Made by a program: the position numbers and the translations under genes
Notes under the pieces: model-generated
Databases searched by the model: none
What the model was told of the DNA's origin: nothing
What the model saw: the letters and a program-made list of their open reading frames with translations, nothing else
Shown here: one piece after another, positions 1 to 7,041 of the stretch
Layout of the letters: each line of letters opens with the position of its first letter
Numbering within the stretch: position 1 is the stretch's first letter
Origin: an uncultured Oscillospiraceae bacterium
GTDB lineage: Bacteria > Bacillota > Clostridia > Oscillospirales > Oscillospiraceae
Assembly: GCA_910579965.1 (NCBI GenBank)
Contig: CAJTWF010000031.1
Span: 1 to 35,876 of the forward strand
Reading direction: 5' to 3'
DNA: 35,876 bases

Positions 1-51
1 GGCGGAAAATACGCCGCCAAGACATGCGCGGGGGAGATTTTAAACAGGCTC
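1..51 (-). repeat. Partial copy of MITE-like element, left window end
   Basis: These bases are the reverse complement of the first part of the element that is complete at 1874-2111. Bases 1-52 are an exact inverted match to 35825-35876 and differ at one position from the internal copy. The element's outer tip (TAAACAGGCTC) faces right and is followed by TGA, consistent with a TNA-type target site. The rest of the copy lies outside the window. That both window ends fall at the same point inside the repeat suggests an assembly break in a multicopy repeat. Confidence 0.85.
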
Positions 52-86
52 TGAGGGAATGACATATCAAAAAGGCGGTAACTGGA

Positions 87-665
87 TTGGAAATCAAGGA
101 ATTGGAGTCCGCGGCGGAGGGGGTGCTCTTTGCCGCGGGGGAACCTGTACATATTGACCGGATCTGCCTGGCCCTGGGCACGGACCGGCCCCGGGCGGAG
201 GAGGCGCTCCAGCGTCTGATGGACTACTACGCCTTCGAGCGCCGGGGGATGCGGCTGGTATGTATGGAGGACAGCTGGCAGCTGTGCTCCGCGCCGGAGT
301 ATGCGGACATCATCCGCCGGGCCTTTGAGATCCGGCGGCCCGCCAGGCTCAGCCAGCCCGCGCTGGAGGTGCTGGCTATCATCGCCTACTACCAGCCCGC
401 CACCCGGGCCTATGTGGACCAGATCCGGGGCGTGGACAGCGCTTACACCGTGGGGCTGCTGCTGGAGCGGAAGCTGATCGAGGAGTGCGGGCGCCTGCAG
501 GTGCCTGGGAGGCCCCGGCTCTACCGCACCACCCAGACCTTTCTCCGCTCCTTCCACCTGCGGTCCCTGGAGGAGCTGCCGCCCCTGCCGGGGATGGACG
601 AGGAGGGACAGCTGCGGATGACCGGCGAGGAGGCGGACGGGGAGACCGGCGGAGCCGCCACATAA
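87..665 (+). CDS. scpB: Segregation and condensation protein B (ScpB)
   Basis: ScpB is the winged-helix (kite) subunit of the SMC-ScpA-ScpB condensin, which organises and separates chromosomes around the origin. The 192-residue product has the family layout: an N-terminal winged helix (about residues 5-80), then a second one with the conserved segment LEVLAIIAYYQP near residues 92-103 and the GRP-LY-TT region near 141-149. The C-terminal 25 residues are acidic and probably disordered. The start is TTG at 87, preceded by AGGCGG at 72-77; no in-frame ATG fits the N-terminal homology better. ScpA, usually immediately upstream, is not in the window because the repeat at 1-51 intervenes. The next gene starts 20 nt downstream, so co-transcription is likely. 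The family call is confident. Confidence 0.93.
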   Translation: MEIKELESAAEGVLFAAGEPVHIDRICLALGTDRPRAEEALQRLMDYYAFERRGMRLVCMEDSWQLCSAPEYADIIRRAFEIRRPARLSQPALEVLAIIAYYQPATRAYVDQIRGVDSAYTVGLLLERKLIEECGRLQVPGRPRLYRTTQTFLRSFHLRSLEELPPLPGMDEEGQLRMTGEEADGETGGAAT

Positions 666-684
666 ACGGGAGGGAGCGAGGGAA

Positions 685-1422
685 TTGGTTGGCAGAGTGA
701 TAGCGTGCATCCTGCTGGTTCTTCTGGCGGCGCTGGTCATAGCGCTGACCATTCCGGCCCGGGCCCGGTTCTCCTATGACCAGGGGGCGCTGGCGCTGTG
801 GGTCCGGTACGGGCCGGTGAGGCTCCAGCTGTTCCCGCCGAAGGAGAAGCCGCCCAGAAAGAAGCGGCGGACAAAAGAGGAGCCGTCGGCGCAGGAACCG
901 CCCCAATCGGACTCGTCTCCGTCGGAGAGCCCCAAGGAAAAAAAGAAAAAAAAGTCCCCAAAAACGCCCAAGCCCAGAGCGAGGATCAACCTGGACCAGA
1001 TCCTCTACAGCCTGGAGACGCTGCCGCCTGTTCTGGTCCGCCTGCTGGGGCGGACGGGACGGGGCGTCCGGGTGGAGCCCCTGAAGATCCACCTGCTCAT
1101 CGCCTGCGCCGATCCGGCGGACACGGCTATACTGTACGGACGGATCCAGGCCGCGCTCTCCGCCGGTCTGCCCCTCCTGCAAAGGGCGGTTCGGATCAAG
1201 GACCAGGATATCCGGCTGTTTCCGGACTTTCTGGGGGACAGGATGGACTGCATTGCCGACGTAGGCGTCTCCCTGCGGCCCGGGGTTCTGGCATGGGCGG
1301 GCCTGCGGGCCGGGGGGAGCGCGCTGAAATGGTTTCTGGGATTCCGGAGGCTGGCCTCGCCGCCTCCGACCAAGGAGCAGACAGCCCCAAAGGGGCAGGC
1401 AGCAGACAGTGAGGCCGCCTGA
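685..1422 (+). CDS. DUF2953 membrane-anchored protein (YtfI-like)
   Basis: A 245-residue protein with one N-terminal membrane segment (about residues 5-24, rich in Leu, Ala and Ile), followed by a region resembling DUF2953, the family of Bacillus YtfI. It sits directly before gerW (ytfJ), as ytfI does in Bacillus, which supports both calls. The biochemical role is unknown; association with sporulation is inferred only from the neighbour. Residues about 50-98 form a very charged, low-complexity linker with a poly-lysine run, encoded by A-rich DNA (A7-G-A8 at 938-953). The DUF2953-like part (about 100-225) is well ordered, and the tail is Pro/Gln/Ala-rich. The start is TTG at 685 with GGGAGGGAG just upstream. 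The gene is 20 nt after scpB and 20 nt before gerW, so it probably belongs to the same operon. Confidence 0.75.
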   Translation: MVGRVIACILLVLLAALVIALTIPARARFSYDQGALALWVRYGPVRLQLFPPKEKPPRKKRRTKEEPSAQEPPQSDSSPSESPKEKKKKKSPKTPKPRARINLDQILYSLETLPPVLVRLLGRTGRGVRVEPLKIHLLIACADPADTAILYGRIQAALSAGLPLLQRAVRIKDQDIRLFPDFLGDRMDCIADVGVSLRPGVLAWAGLRAGGSALKWFLGFRRLASPPPTKEQTAPKGQAADSEAA

Positions 1423-1442
1423 GTGGCCATGGAAAGGAGCAT

Positions 1443-1874
1443 ATGGACATGGAGAAAAACAATCCTCTCAGCGAAATGATGCAGGAGAGCATGGCAAAGG
1501 TGCGGGAGATGGCGGACACCAACACCATTGTTGGCCAGCCCATCCAGACCCCGGACGGCGTGACCCTCATCCCCATCTCCCGGGTGAGCTTCGGCTTCGG
1601 CGGCGGCGGCGCGGCCTTCGGGAGCAAGAAGAAGGAGGCCGAGGACCCCGCCAATCTGGGCGCGGGGATCGGCGCAGGGGTGCGGATGGACCCGGTGGCC
1701 TTTCTGATCGTCAAGGACGGTATTACCCGGGTAATGCCCGTGGCGGTGCCGGCCATGAATACAGTGGACCGGGTGGTGGAGATGGTGCCGGAGGTCATGG
1801 ACCGGGTGACCAACTTCATCAATGACCGGCAGAAGAAAAAGGAGGAGGCTGCCGGAGAGGCGGCTGAGTTTTAG
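1443..1874 (+). CDS. gerW: GerW family sporulation protein (YtfJ)
   Basis: GerW (YtfJ) is made during sporulation and is needed for normal germination of spores with L-alanine in Bacillus subtilis; its molecular activity is not known. The 143-residue product shows the family signature: an N-terminal helix, the stretch TNTIVGQPI near residues 27-35, a glycine-rich loop (FGFGGGG, about 50-56) and a conserved C-terminal part with DPVAFLIV near 80-87. The tail is Lys/Glu-rich. The ATG at 1443 is preceded by GAAAGGAG. A second in-frame ATG at 1449 is possible. The TAG stop at 1872-1874 shares its last base with the first base of the mobile element that follows, and the reading frame is intact. The DUF2953 gene upstream strengthens the assignment. 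Confidence 0.9.
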   Translation: MDMEKNNPLSEMMQESMAKVREMADTNTIVGQPIQTPDGVTLIPISRVSFGFGGGGAAFGSKKKEAEDPANLGAGIGAGVRMDPVAFLIVKDGITRVMPVAVPAMNTVDRVVEMVPEVMDRVTNFINDRQKKKEEAAGEAAEF

Positions 1875-2111
1875 AGCCTGTTTAAAATCTGCCCCGCGCA
1901 TGTCTTGGCGGCGTATTTTCCGCCCTGACTGCGTTATAGATTCTGCAACGGCCCCATCGAGGGGCCGTGCAGAATTGAATTGTGCATGACCGCTCGATGC
2001 GGTCATTGCACAATCGTTCCTTGCCATCCGTCAGGATGCCTGCGGATTTTTGCCTTGCAGGGCAAAAAATCCACTCGCCAATCCATACACGTCGAGATAT
2101 TAAACAGGCTC
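1874..2111 (+). mobile_element. Complete 238-bp non-coding MITE-like element
   Basis: The ends are inverted repeats: GAGCCTGTTTA at 1874-1884 and TAAACAGGCTC at 2101-2111, extendable to 17 bp with one mismatch. The element is flanked by a direct TTA at 1871-1873 and 2112-2114, which fits a 3-bp target-site duplication. Inside are three imperfect hairpins, each interrupted by a one-base bulge or length difference (1941-1974, 1979-2014, 2044-2072). No credible protein is encoded. Short TIRs and a TNA duplication resemble elements moved by IS5-family (IS1031-group) transposases; that link is inference. Partial copies at both window ends show it is multicopy. Confidence 0.8.
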
Positions 2112-2242
2112 TTAGACCATAGGGCTCTCTGCCTCCTTTTTTTCGACAAAAAAGAGGCGGGGCTCAGGAATTTTTTTCGTGGTTTCAGACCGCGTTCAGG
2201 AGGCATACTAGGTCCATCGACTGATCTTGGAGGTGGACCTGT
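2112..2242. other. Non-coding gap between MITE and carboxypeptidase gene
   Basis: Together with the MITE this makes a 368-bp gene-free stretch. It contains a T/A-rich hairpin at 2131-2158 (GCCTCC and T-run pairing with A-run and GAGGC, with one bulge), possibly the remnant terminator of the scpB-gerW unit. The gene downstream has a strong site, GGAGGTGG at 2229-2236. I see no convincing promoter pair. Confidence 0.5.
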
Positions 2243-3370
2243 ATGTCTGGACGCAGTTTTTGGAGAACAGCCATATGCTTTTCAATTCTGACAAGTCTAT
2301 TCACTTGTCAGGCCAGCGCTGTCAGCACCTCAGCCGCATCCGCCGTGCTGATAGAGCAGAGAAGCGGGCGGGTGCTGTACGAGCAGAACGGGGATGAGGA
2401 GCGTCTGATCGCCAGCATCACAAAGATCATGACTGCCGTGGTGGCCCTGGAGCACGGCCAGCTTCAGCAGGAATACACCGTTACGGCCCAGGACATGGCG
2501 GAGGGCTCCTCCATGTACCTCAAGCCCGGGGACGTGCTGTGCCTGGAGGAGCTGCTCTACGGGCTCATGCTGGTCAGCGGCAATGACGCGGCTCTGGCGG
2601 TGGCCCACTGTGTATCCGGGGAGACAGAGGACTTTGTGGCGCTGATGAACGAGACGGCGGAGGCGCTGGGGATGACCCACTCCCACTTCGCAAACCCCAA
2701 CGGCCTGGACGCGGAGGGGCACTACGCCAGCGCCCGGGACATGGCGGTGCTGGCCGCCCACGCCCTGAAGGACCAGAACTTCCGCCGGATTGTCTCCACG
2801 GCCTCCATCACCATCGGGGACCGGTATCTGGCCAACCACAACAAGCTGCTGCGCCTGTGCGAGGGGTGCATCGGCGTAAAGACCGGGTTCACCAAGGCGG
2901 CGGGCAGGACCCTGGTGTCAGCGGCGCAGCGGGAGGGGATGACCCTGGTGTGCGTCACCCTCCGGGACGGCGACGACTGGAACGATCACATGGCCCTGCT
3001 GGACTACGGCTTTGCCGGCTACCGCATGGAGACGGCCGCGGCCGGGGGACAGGTCCTGTCCTCCACGCTGGTGCGGGGCGGCACCGCCGCCTCGGTGCCC
3101 CTGATGGCGGCGGAGGATCTGTGCTACCCCCTGGCCCCGGGAGAGCGTCTGACGGTGGTAGCCCGCTGCCCCGTGTCGGTGCCTGCGCCGGTGGTGCCGG
3201 GGCAGGTGATCGGCCAGGTGTGCGCCTATCTGGACGGGGAGCTGGTGGCCAGTGTGGACATGGCGGCGGCCGCGCCCTCCGCCCGGCGGGAGGTGGAGGA
3301 GAGCGGCGGCAGCCGGTGGTGGGAGCGCCTGTTCTCGCCGTCCTCGGCGGCGGACCAGCGGACCTATTGA
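2243..3370 (+). CDS. D-alanyl-D-alanine carboxypeptidase, DacF-like (peptidase S11)
   Basis: A low-molecular-weight penicillin-binding protein that removes the terminal D-Ala from peptidoglycan stem peptides outside the cytoplasmic membrane. All three active-site motifs are present: SITK at residues 58-61 (nucleophile Ser58), SGN at 112-114 and KTG at 213-215. A signal peptide is visible at 1 to about 25, with a likely cleavage after an Ala-Ser-Ala site. After the catalytic domain (to about 260) there is a PBP5_C-like beta domain (about 275-345) and a short tail that lacks a clear amphipathic anchor. At 375 residues it has normal family length. The ATG at 2243 follows GGAGGTGG. The closest relatives near scpB and gerW in Clostridia are DacF-type enzymes, some of which are sporulation-specific, but I cannot tell DacF from DacA/DacB by eye, so no symbol is given. 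Confidence 0.9.
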   Translation: MSGRSFWRTAICFSILTSLFTCQASAVSTSAASAVLIEQRSGRVLYEQNGDEERLIASITKIMTAVVALEHGQLQQEYTVTAQDMAEGSSMYLKPGDVLCLEELLYGLMLVSGNDAALAVAHCVSGETEDFVALMNETAEALGMTHSHFANPNGLDAEGHYASARDMAVLAAHALKDQNFRRIVSTASITIGDRYLANHNKLLRLCEGCIGVKTGFTKAAGRTLVSAAQREGMTLVCVTLRDGDDWNDHMALLDYGFAGYRMETAAAGGQVLSSTLVRGGTAASVPLMAAEDLCYPLAPGERLTVVARCPVSVPAPVVPGQVIGQVCAYLDGELVASVDMAAAAPSARREVEESGGSRWWERLFSPSSAADQRTY

Positions 3371-3425
3371 ACGCGTGAAGAGAGTCGCCGCCCCGGGGCC
3401 CCCGGCGGCGGGGAGAAAGGACAAC

Positions 3426-4139
3426 ATGGAACGAATCCAGAAAATTCTCTCCTCCGCCGGCCTGTGCTCCCGCCGGCAGGCGGAGAAGCTGATGCGGGCG
3501 GGCCGGGTGAGCGTGAACGGCCGCCCGGCGGGCCTGGGGGACAGGGCGGACCCGCTGAGGGACGATATCCGCCTGGACGGCCGCGCTGTGACCGCGGCGG
3601 GGGAGCGGCTCTATCTCATGCTCCACAAGCCCCGGGGATATGTGACCACGCTCTCCGATGAACGGGGAAGGCCTACTGTGGCGGAGCTGACGGCGGACTG
3701 CGGGGGCCGGGTCTACCCGGTGGGAAGGCTGGACATGGACTCCGAGGGCCTGCTGCTGCTGACCAACGACGGCGATTTCGCCCAGCGCCTGGCCCACCCC
3801 AGCCACGCCATGGAGAAGGAGTACCGGGTGACGGTCTCCGGACGGCTGGAGGGGTGCCGGGACCGGCTGGCCGGGCTCTCGGCCCTGGAGGACGGCAGCC
3901 CCATCGCCCCCGCCCGGGTGGAGATTCTGGAGCGGCGGGGGAGCCGGTGGGTGCTGTCGGTGACCATCTGCCAGGGGCGCAACCGGCAGATCCGCCGGAT
4001 GTGCGCGCTGGCGGGGCTGGAGGTGGTCCGGCTGGTGCGGGTGAGGGAGGGGTCTCTGCCGCTGGGGGATCTGCCCCGGGGCCGCTGGCGTCCCCTGACA
4101 GAGGCGGAGCGCCTCCAGCTTCTGGGGCGCAGTTCATGA
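3426..4139 (+). CDS. rluB: Large-subunit rRNA pseudouridine synthase (RluB/RsuA family)
   Basis: Converts a specific uridine in 23S rRNA to pseudouridine. The 237-residue product has an N-terminal S4 RNA-binding domain (about 1-60; ERIQKILSSAGLCSRR) and a pseudouridine synthase domain (about 62-230). The catalytic aspartate is Asp103 in the GRLDMDSEGLL motif, and NRQIRRM near 184-190 is also typical. I chose ATG 3426 over an upstream in-frame start at 3252 because the latter lies inside the carboxypeptidase gene and adds residues unlike the family, while 3426 has AGAAAGGA at 3414-3421. The 55-bp gap upstream holds a GC-rich hairpin (about 3386-3410). RluB rather than RsuA or RluE is favoured by clostridial context but is not proven. 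Confidence 0.88.
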   Translation: MERIQKILSSAGLCSRRQAEKLMRAGRVSVNGRPAGLGDRADPLRDDIRLDGRAVTAAGERLYLMLHKPRGYVTTLSDERGRPTVAELTADCGGRVYPVGRLDMDSEGLLLLTNDGDFAQRLAHPSHAMEKEYRVTVSGRLEGCRDRLAGLSALEDGSPIAPARVEILERRGSRWVLSVTICQGRNRQIRRMCALAGLEVVRLVRVREGSLPLGDLPRGRWRPLTEAERLQLLGRSS

Positions 4140-4149
4140 GGAGGTCACG

Positions 4150-5016
4150 ATGAAAAAGGACGTACTACATACGATACGGGAGAATACGGCCCATTTTTCC
4201 AAGGGACAGAAGCGGATTGCCGCCTATATCCTCTCCGACTACGACAAGGCCGCCTTCATGACCGCCAGCAGGCTGGGCAAGCTGGTGGGGGTCAGCGAGT
4301 CCACGGTGGTGCGCTTTGCCGCCATGCTGGGCTACGACGGCTATCCCGCCATGCAGCGGGCCCTCCAGGAGCTGGTGCGCAGCAAGCTCACCTCCATCCA
4401 GCGCATCCAGACCTCCAACGACAGGCTCTTCAGCTCCGACGTGGTGTCCTCGGTGCTGCAAATGGACATGGAGAAAATCCGCATCGCCATCGAGGAGGTG
4501 GACCGAACCGCCTTTGCCGCAGTGGTGGACAAGCTTATGGCGGCAAAGCATATCTATATATTGGGCGTCCGGTCCAGCTCCTTTCTGGCGGGATACCTCC
4601 ACTTCTATCTCCATCTGATCTTTGACAACGTCACCCTGGTCACCAGCAACAGCGCCGGGGACATCCTGGAGAGCATCCTGCGCATCGCCCCCGGGGACGT
4701 GCTGGTGGGCATCAGCTTCCCCAGGTACTCCCAGTCCACGGTGAAGGGGGTACAGTTTGCCCACGACAGGGGGGCGGAGGTGATTGCCATCACCGACAGC
4801 CCCATGTCCCCCCTGTACTCCCTGGCCTCCTCGGCTCTGCTGGCCCGCAGCGACATGATCTCCTTCGTGGACTCCCTGGTGGCCCCATTCAGCCTGCTCA
4901 ACGCCATTATTGTGTCCGCCGGGCACCGGAAGGACGCGGACATCGCCCAGATTTTCAACCGCCTGGAGGGCATCTGGGACGAGTACGGCGTGTTCGGTTA
5001 CAGCGATGAGAGCTGA
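4150..5016 (+). CDS. RpiR/MurR family transcriptional regulator (HTH + SIS)
   Basis: A 288-residue DNA-binding regulator. The N-terminal HTH_6 domain (about 1-80) contains ASRLGKLVGVSESTVVRFA, a classic RpiR recognition helix region. A C-terminal SIS domain (about 120-255) would bind a phosphosugar effector; GVRSSS near 139-144 and the S/T-rich GISFPRYSQST segment near 193-203 are the usual sugar-phosphate loops. The target genes cannot be read from the sequence: no sugar catabolic genes are nearby, which is unusual for this family. The ATG at 4150 follows GAGGAGGT, and the gene starts 10 nt after rluB. Its last 11 nt overlap the next gene, so the two are probably co-translated. Confidence 0.9.
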   Translation: MKKDVLHTIRENTAHFSKGQKRIAAYILSDYDKAAFMTASRLGKLVGVSESTVVRFAAMLGYDGYPAMQRALQELVRSKLTSIQRIQTSNDRLFSSDVVSSVLQMDMEKIRIAIEEVDRTAFAAVVDKLMAAKHIYILGVRSSSFLAGYLHFYLHLIFDNVTLVTSNSAGDILESILRIAPGDVLVGISFPRYSQSTVKGVQFAHDRGAEVIAITDSPMSPLYSLASSALLARSDMISFVDSLVAPFSLLNAIIVSAGHRKDADIAQIFNRLEGIWDEYGVFGYSDES

Positions 5017-6235
5017 CGTGGCGGTGGTGGGGGGCGGCCCCGCAGGGATGATGGCCGCCATTGCCGCCGGAGAGCTGGGGGCCTCCGTCTGTCTGCTGGA
5101 GCCCAACGAGCGGCTGGGGAAAAAGCTGAATATCACCGGCAAGGGACGGTGCAACCTGACCAACAACTGCGGCAGGGACGAGTTTCTGCGCAGCGTGCCG
5201 CGTAATGGAAAATTCCTTTACAGCGCCTACGCCCAGTTTGACAGCGCCGGCCTGATGGCCTTTTTTGAGAACCTGGGCGTCCCCCTCAAGACAGAGCGGG
5301 GGAACCGGGTGTTCCCGGCCTCAGACCGGGCCTTTGACGTGAGCGCCGCCCTGGAGCGGCGGCTGAGGCAGCTGAATGTCCGGGTGGTCCGGGACAGGGC
5401 GGAGGCCCTGCTCCTCCGGGAGGGCGCCCTGGAGGGGGTGCGGGGACAGCGGGAGGCGTATCTGGCCGGCAGGGTGGTGGTGGCCACCGGCGGCGTGAGC
5501 TATCCCCTGACCGGCAGCACCGGGGACGGCTACCGTCTGGCCCGGCAGGCCGGGCACACAGTGGTGGAGCCCCGAGGCTCGCTGGTCCCCCTGTGCGCCG
5601 CCGGGGATTTGTGTCCCCGGCTCCAGGGCCTGAGCCTGCGCAATGCGGCCCTGCGGGCGTATGAGAACAACAAGCTGATCTACAGCGATTTCGGGGAGAT
5701 GCTGTTCACCCACTTTGGGGTCAGCGGGCCTATGGTTCTCTCCGCCTCCGCCCACATGCGGTATTTTGAGAAAAAGAGCTACCGGCTGGAGATTGATCTG
5801 AAGCCCGCCCTGGACCGGCAGGCCCTGGACAAGCGGCTGGTGTCGGACTTTGCCAAGCACGCCAACAGCGATTTTGTCAACGCATTTGACGAGCTGCTGC
5901 CCAGAAAGCTTGCGGAGCCCTTTGCGGAGCTGACGGGGGTGCCCCTGCGGCAGAAGGTTCACGATCTGACCCGGGAGCAGCGGCGGCGGGTGCTGGAGCT
6001 GATGAAGGCCCTGCCGGTGGAGATCACCGGCCCCCGGCCTGTGGCGGAGGCCATTGTCACCGCCGGCGGCGTGGCGGTGAAGGAGGTGGACCCTTCCACG
6101 ATGGGCTCAAAGCTCCTGCCGGGCCTCCATTTTGCGGGGGAGGTACTGGACGTGGACGCGTATACGGGCGGATTCAACCTGCAAATCGCCTGGTCCACGG
6201 GCCGGGCCGCGGGGCTGGCCTGTGGGGGGAAGTGA
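5006..6235 (+). CDS. BaiN/HI0933-type NAD(P)/FAD-dependent oxidoreductase
   Basis: A 409-residue flavoprotein of the HI0933/YhiN/BaiN family. The N-terminus has the dinucleotide-binding fold, with GGGPAG at residues 9-14 and a conserved LGKKLNITGKGRCNLTN segment near 37-53 that is diagnostic. The motif GGFNLQIAWSTGRAAG closes the FAD-binding part near the C-terminus. BaiN itself was reported as a bile-acid dehydrogenation-pathway reductase, but members occur in nearly all Clostridia and the physiological substrate of this one is unknown. I chose ATG 5006, overlapping the regulator stop by 11 nt, because the Rossmann strand begins there; the longer in-frame start at 4910 would add a non-homologous tail. 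A T/A-rich hairpin follows immediately. Confidence 0.87.
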   Translation: MRADVAVVGGGPAGMMAAIAAGELGASVCLLEPNERLGKKLNITGKGRCNLTNNCGRDEFLRSVPRNGKFLYSAYAQFDSAGLMAFFENLGVPLKTERGNRVFPASDRAFDVSAALERRLRQLNVRVVRDRAEALLLREGALEGVRGQREAYLAGRVVVATGGVSYPLTGSTGDGYRLARQAGHTVVEPRGSLVPLCAAGDLCPRLQGLSLRNAALRAYENNKLIYSDFGEMLFTHFGVSGPMVLSASAHMRYFEKKSYRLEIDLKPALDRQALDKRLVSDFAKHANSDFVNAFDELLPRKLAEPFAELTGVPLRQKVHDLTREQRRRVLELMKALPVEITGPRPVAEAIVTAGGVAVKEVDPSTMGSKLLPGLHFAGEVLDVDAYTGGFNLQIAWSTGRAAGLACGGK

Positions 6236-6262
6236 ACATTCTTTTTTCTTAAAAAGAATGTT
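6235..6262 (+). terminator. A/T-rich perfect hairpin after the flavoprotein gene
   Basis: A 12-bp perfect inverted repeat (6235-6246 with 6251-6262) with a 4-nt loop begins at the stop codon. The stem is AT-rich and contains the CATTCTTTTT/AAAAAGAATG core that recurs at three other intergenic sites in this window. It lacks a clean downstream U-tract on the plus strand, so termination strength is uncertain. Confidence 0.5.
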
Positions 6263-6317
6263 AGAGGATCTTTGAGCAGGCTTTATTGCACCATTCCATG
6301 TAAAAGAAGTACGCTTG

Positions 6318-6346
6318 TTCATAAATGAAGACACAACTACTATAAT
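6318..6346 (+). promoter_or_regulatory. Possible sigma-A promoter for cmk
   Basis: A perfect TATAAT at 6341-6346 lies 17 nt from a weak -35 (TTCATA, 6318-6323). The predicted transcript start would fall at about 6353, only a few bases before the cmk ATG at 6361 and at the SD-like GAGGAA, so the leader would be very short. The site is plausible because the preceding hairpin separates cmk from upstream genes. Confidence 0.4.
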
Positions 6347-6360
6347 AAAAGAGGAACAAC

Positions 6361-7041
6361 ATGGATAAGGATAAAACATACGCCATTGCTATCGACGGCC
6401 CCAGCGGCGCGGGGAAGAGCTCCCTGGCCCGCACCGCGGCCCGGGAGATCGGCTTCGTCTATGTGGACACGGGCGCTATCTACCGAACCGTAGGCTGGGC
6501 GGCTCTGTGCCGCGGTGCGGAGGACGCCGCCGCTGTGGCGGCGCTGCTGCCGGAGACCAGGATCTCTATGGACTATGGAGCGGACGGAGCACAGCGGATG
6601 TATCTGAATGGGGAGGACGTGAGCGAGAAAATCCGCCTGCCGGAGGTGTCCATGGCGGCCTCCCGGGTCTCCGCCCTGCCGGAGGTGCGCTCCTTTCTGC
6701 TGGATATGCAGCGCTCGCTCGCGGAGCAAAGCAGAGTCATCATGGACGGCCGGGACATCGGCACCGTTGTTCTGCCCCGGGCGGACGTGAAGATCTTCCT
6801 CACCGCCAGCGTGGAGGACCGGGCCCGGCGGCGCTACCAGGAGCTGTGCCAGCGGGGCACGGCCAAGGACTTTGACCAGCTCCTGCGGGAGATCGAGCAG
6901 CGGGACTACAACGACACCCACCGCGCCGCCGCGCCGCTGCGTCCGGCGGAGGATGCGGTGGTGCTGGACACCACCGGCAACACCTTCCAGCAGAGCCTGC
7001 GGCAGATTCTGGACATCATCAGGGAGCGGATTGCGCTATGA
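6361..7041 (+). CDS. cmk: Cytidylate kinase
   Basis: Phosphorylates CMP and dCMP with ATP in pyrimidine nucleotide salvage and RNA turnover. The 226-residue product has the P-loop GPSGAGKS at residues 13-20, the CMP-binding VDTGAIYR segment at about 35-42, and DGRDIGTVV near 129-137. Length and motifs are normal for bacterial Cmk. The ATG at 6361 follows GAGGAA at 6351-6356. The next gene, plsC, begins inside the cmk stop with an ATGA overlap, giving the cmk-plsC-ispH/S1 order found in many Clostridia. A promoter-like TATAAT lies just upstream. Confidence 0.96.
   Translation: MDKDKTYAIAIDGPSGAGKSSLARTAAREIGFVYVDTGAIYRTVGWAALCRGAEDAAAVAALLPETRISMDYGADGAQRMYLNGEDVSEKIRLPEVSMAASRVSALPEVRSFLLDMQRSLAEQSRVIMDGRDIGTVVLPRADVKIFLTASVEDRARRRYQELCQRGTAKDFDQLLREIEQRDYNDTHRAAAPLRPAEDAVVLDTTGNTFQQSLRQILDIIRERIAL

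Noticed and set aside
2131..2158. The T/A hairpin after the MITE as another member of the arm family
   Set aside because: It has GCCTC/GAGGC ends with homopolymer runs and lacks the CATTCTTTT or GATTC core, so it is probably just a terminator remnant.
1980..2291. A 103-codon frame starting within the mobile element
   Set aside because: It crosses the hairpins, the element end and the start of the carboxypeptidase gene, and has no family resemblance or good ribosome binding site.
3252..3425. A longer N-terminus for rluB
   Set aside because: It would overlap the carboxypeptidase gene and adds Arg/Pro/Ala-rich sequence unlike S4-domain proteins. ATG 3426 has a good SD.
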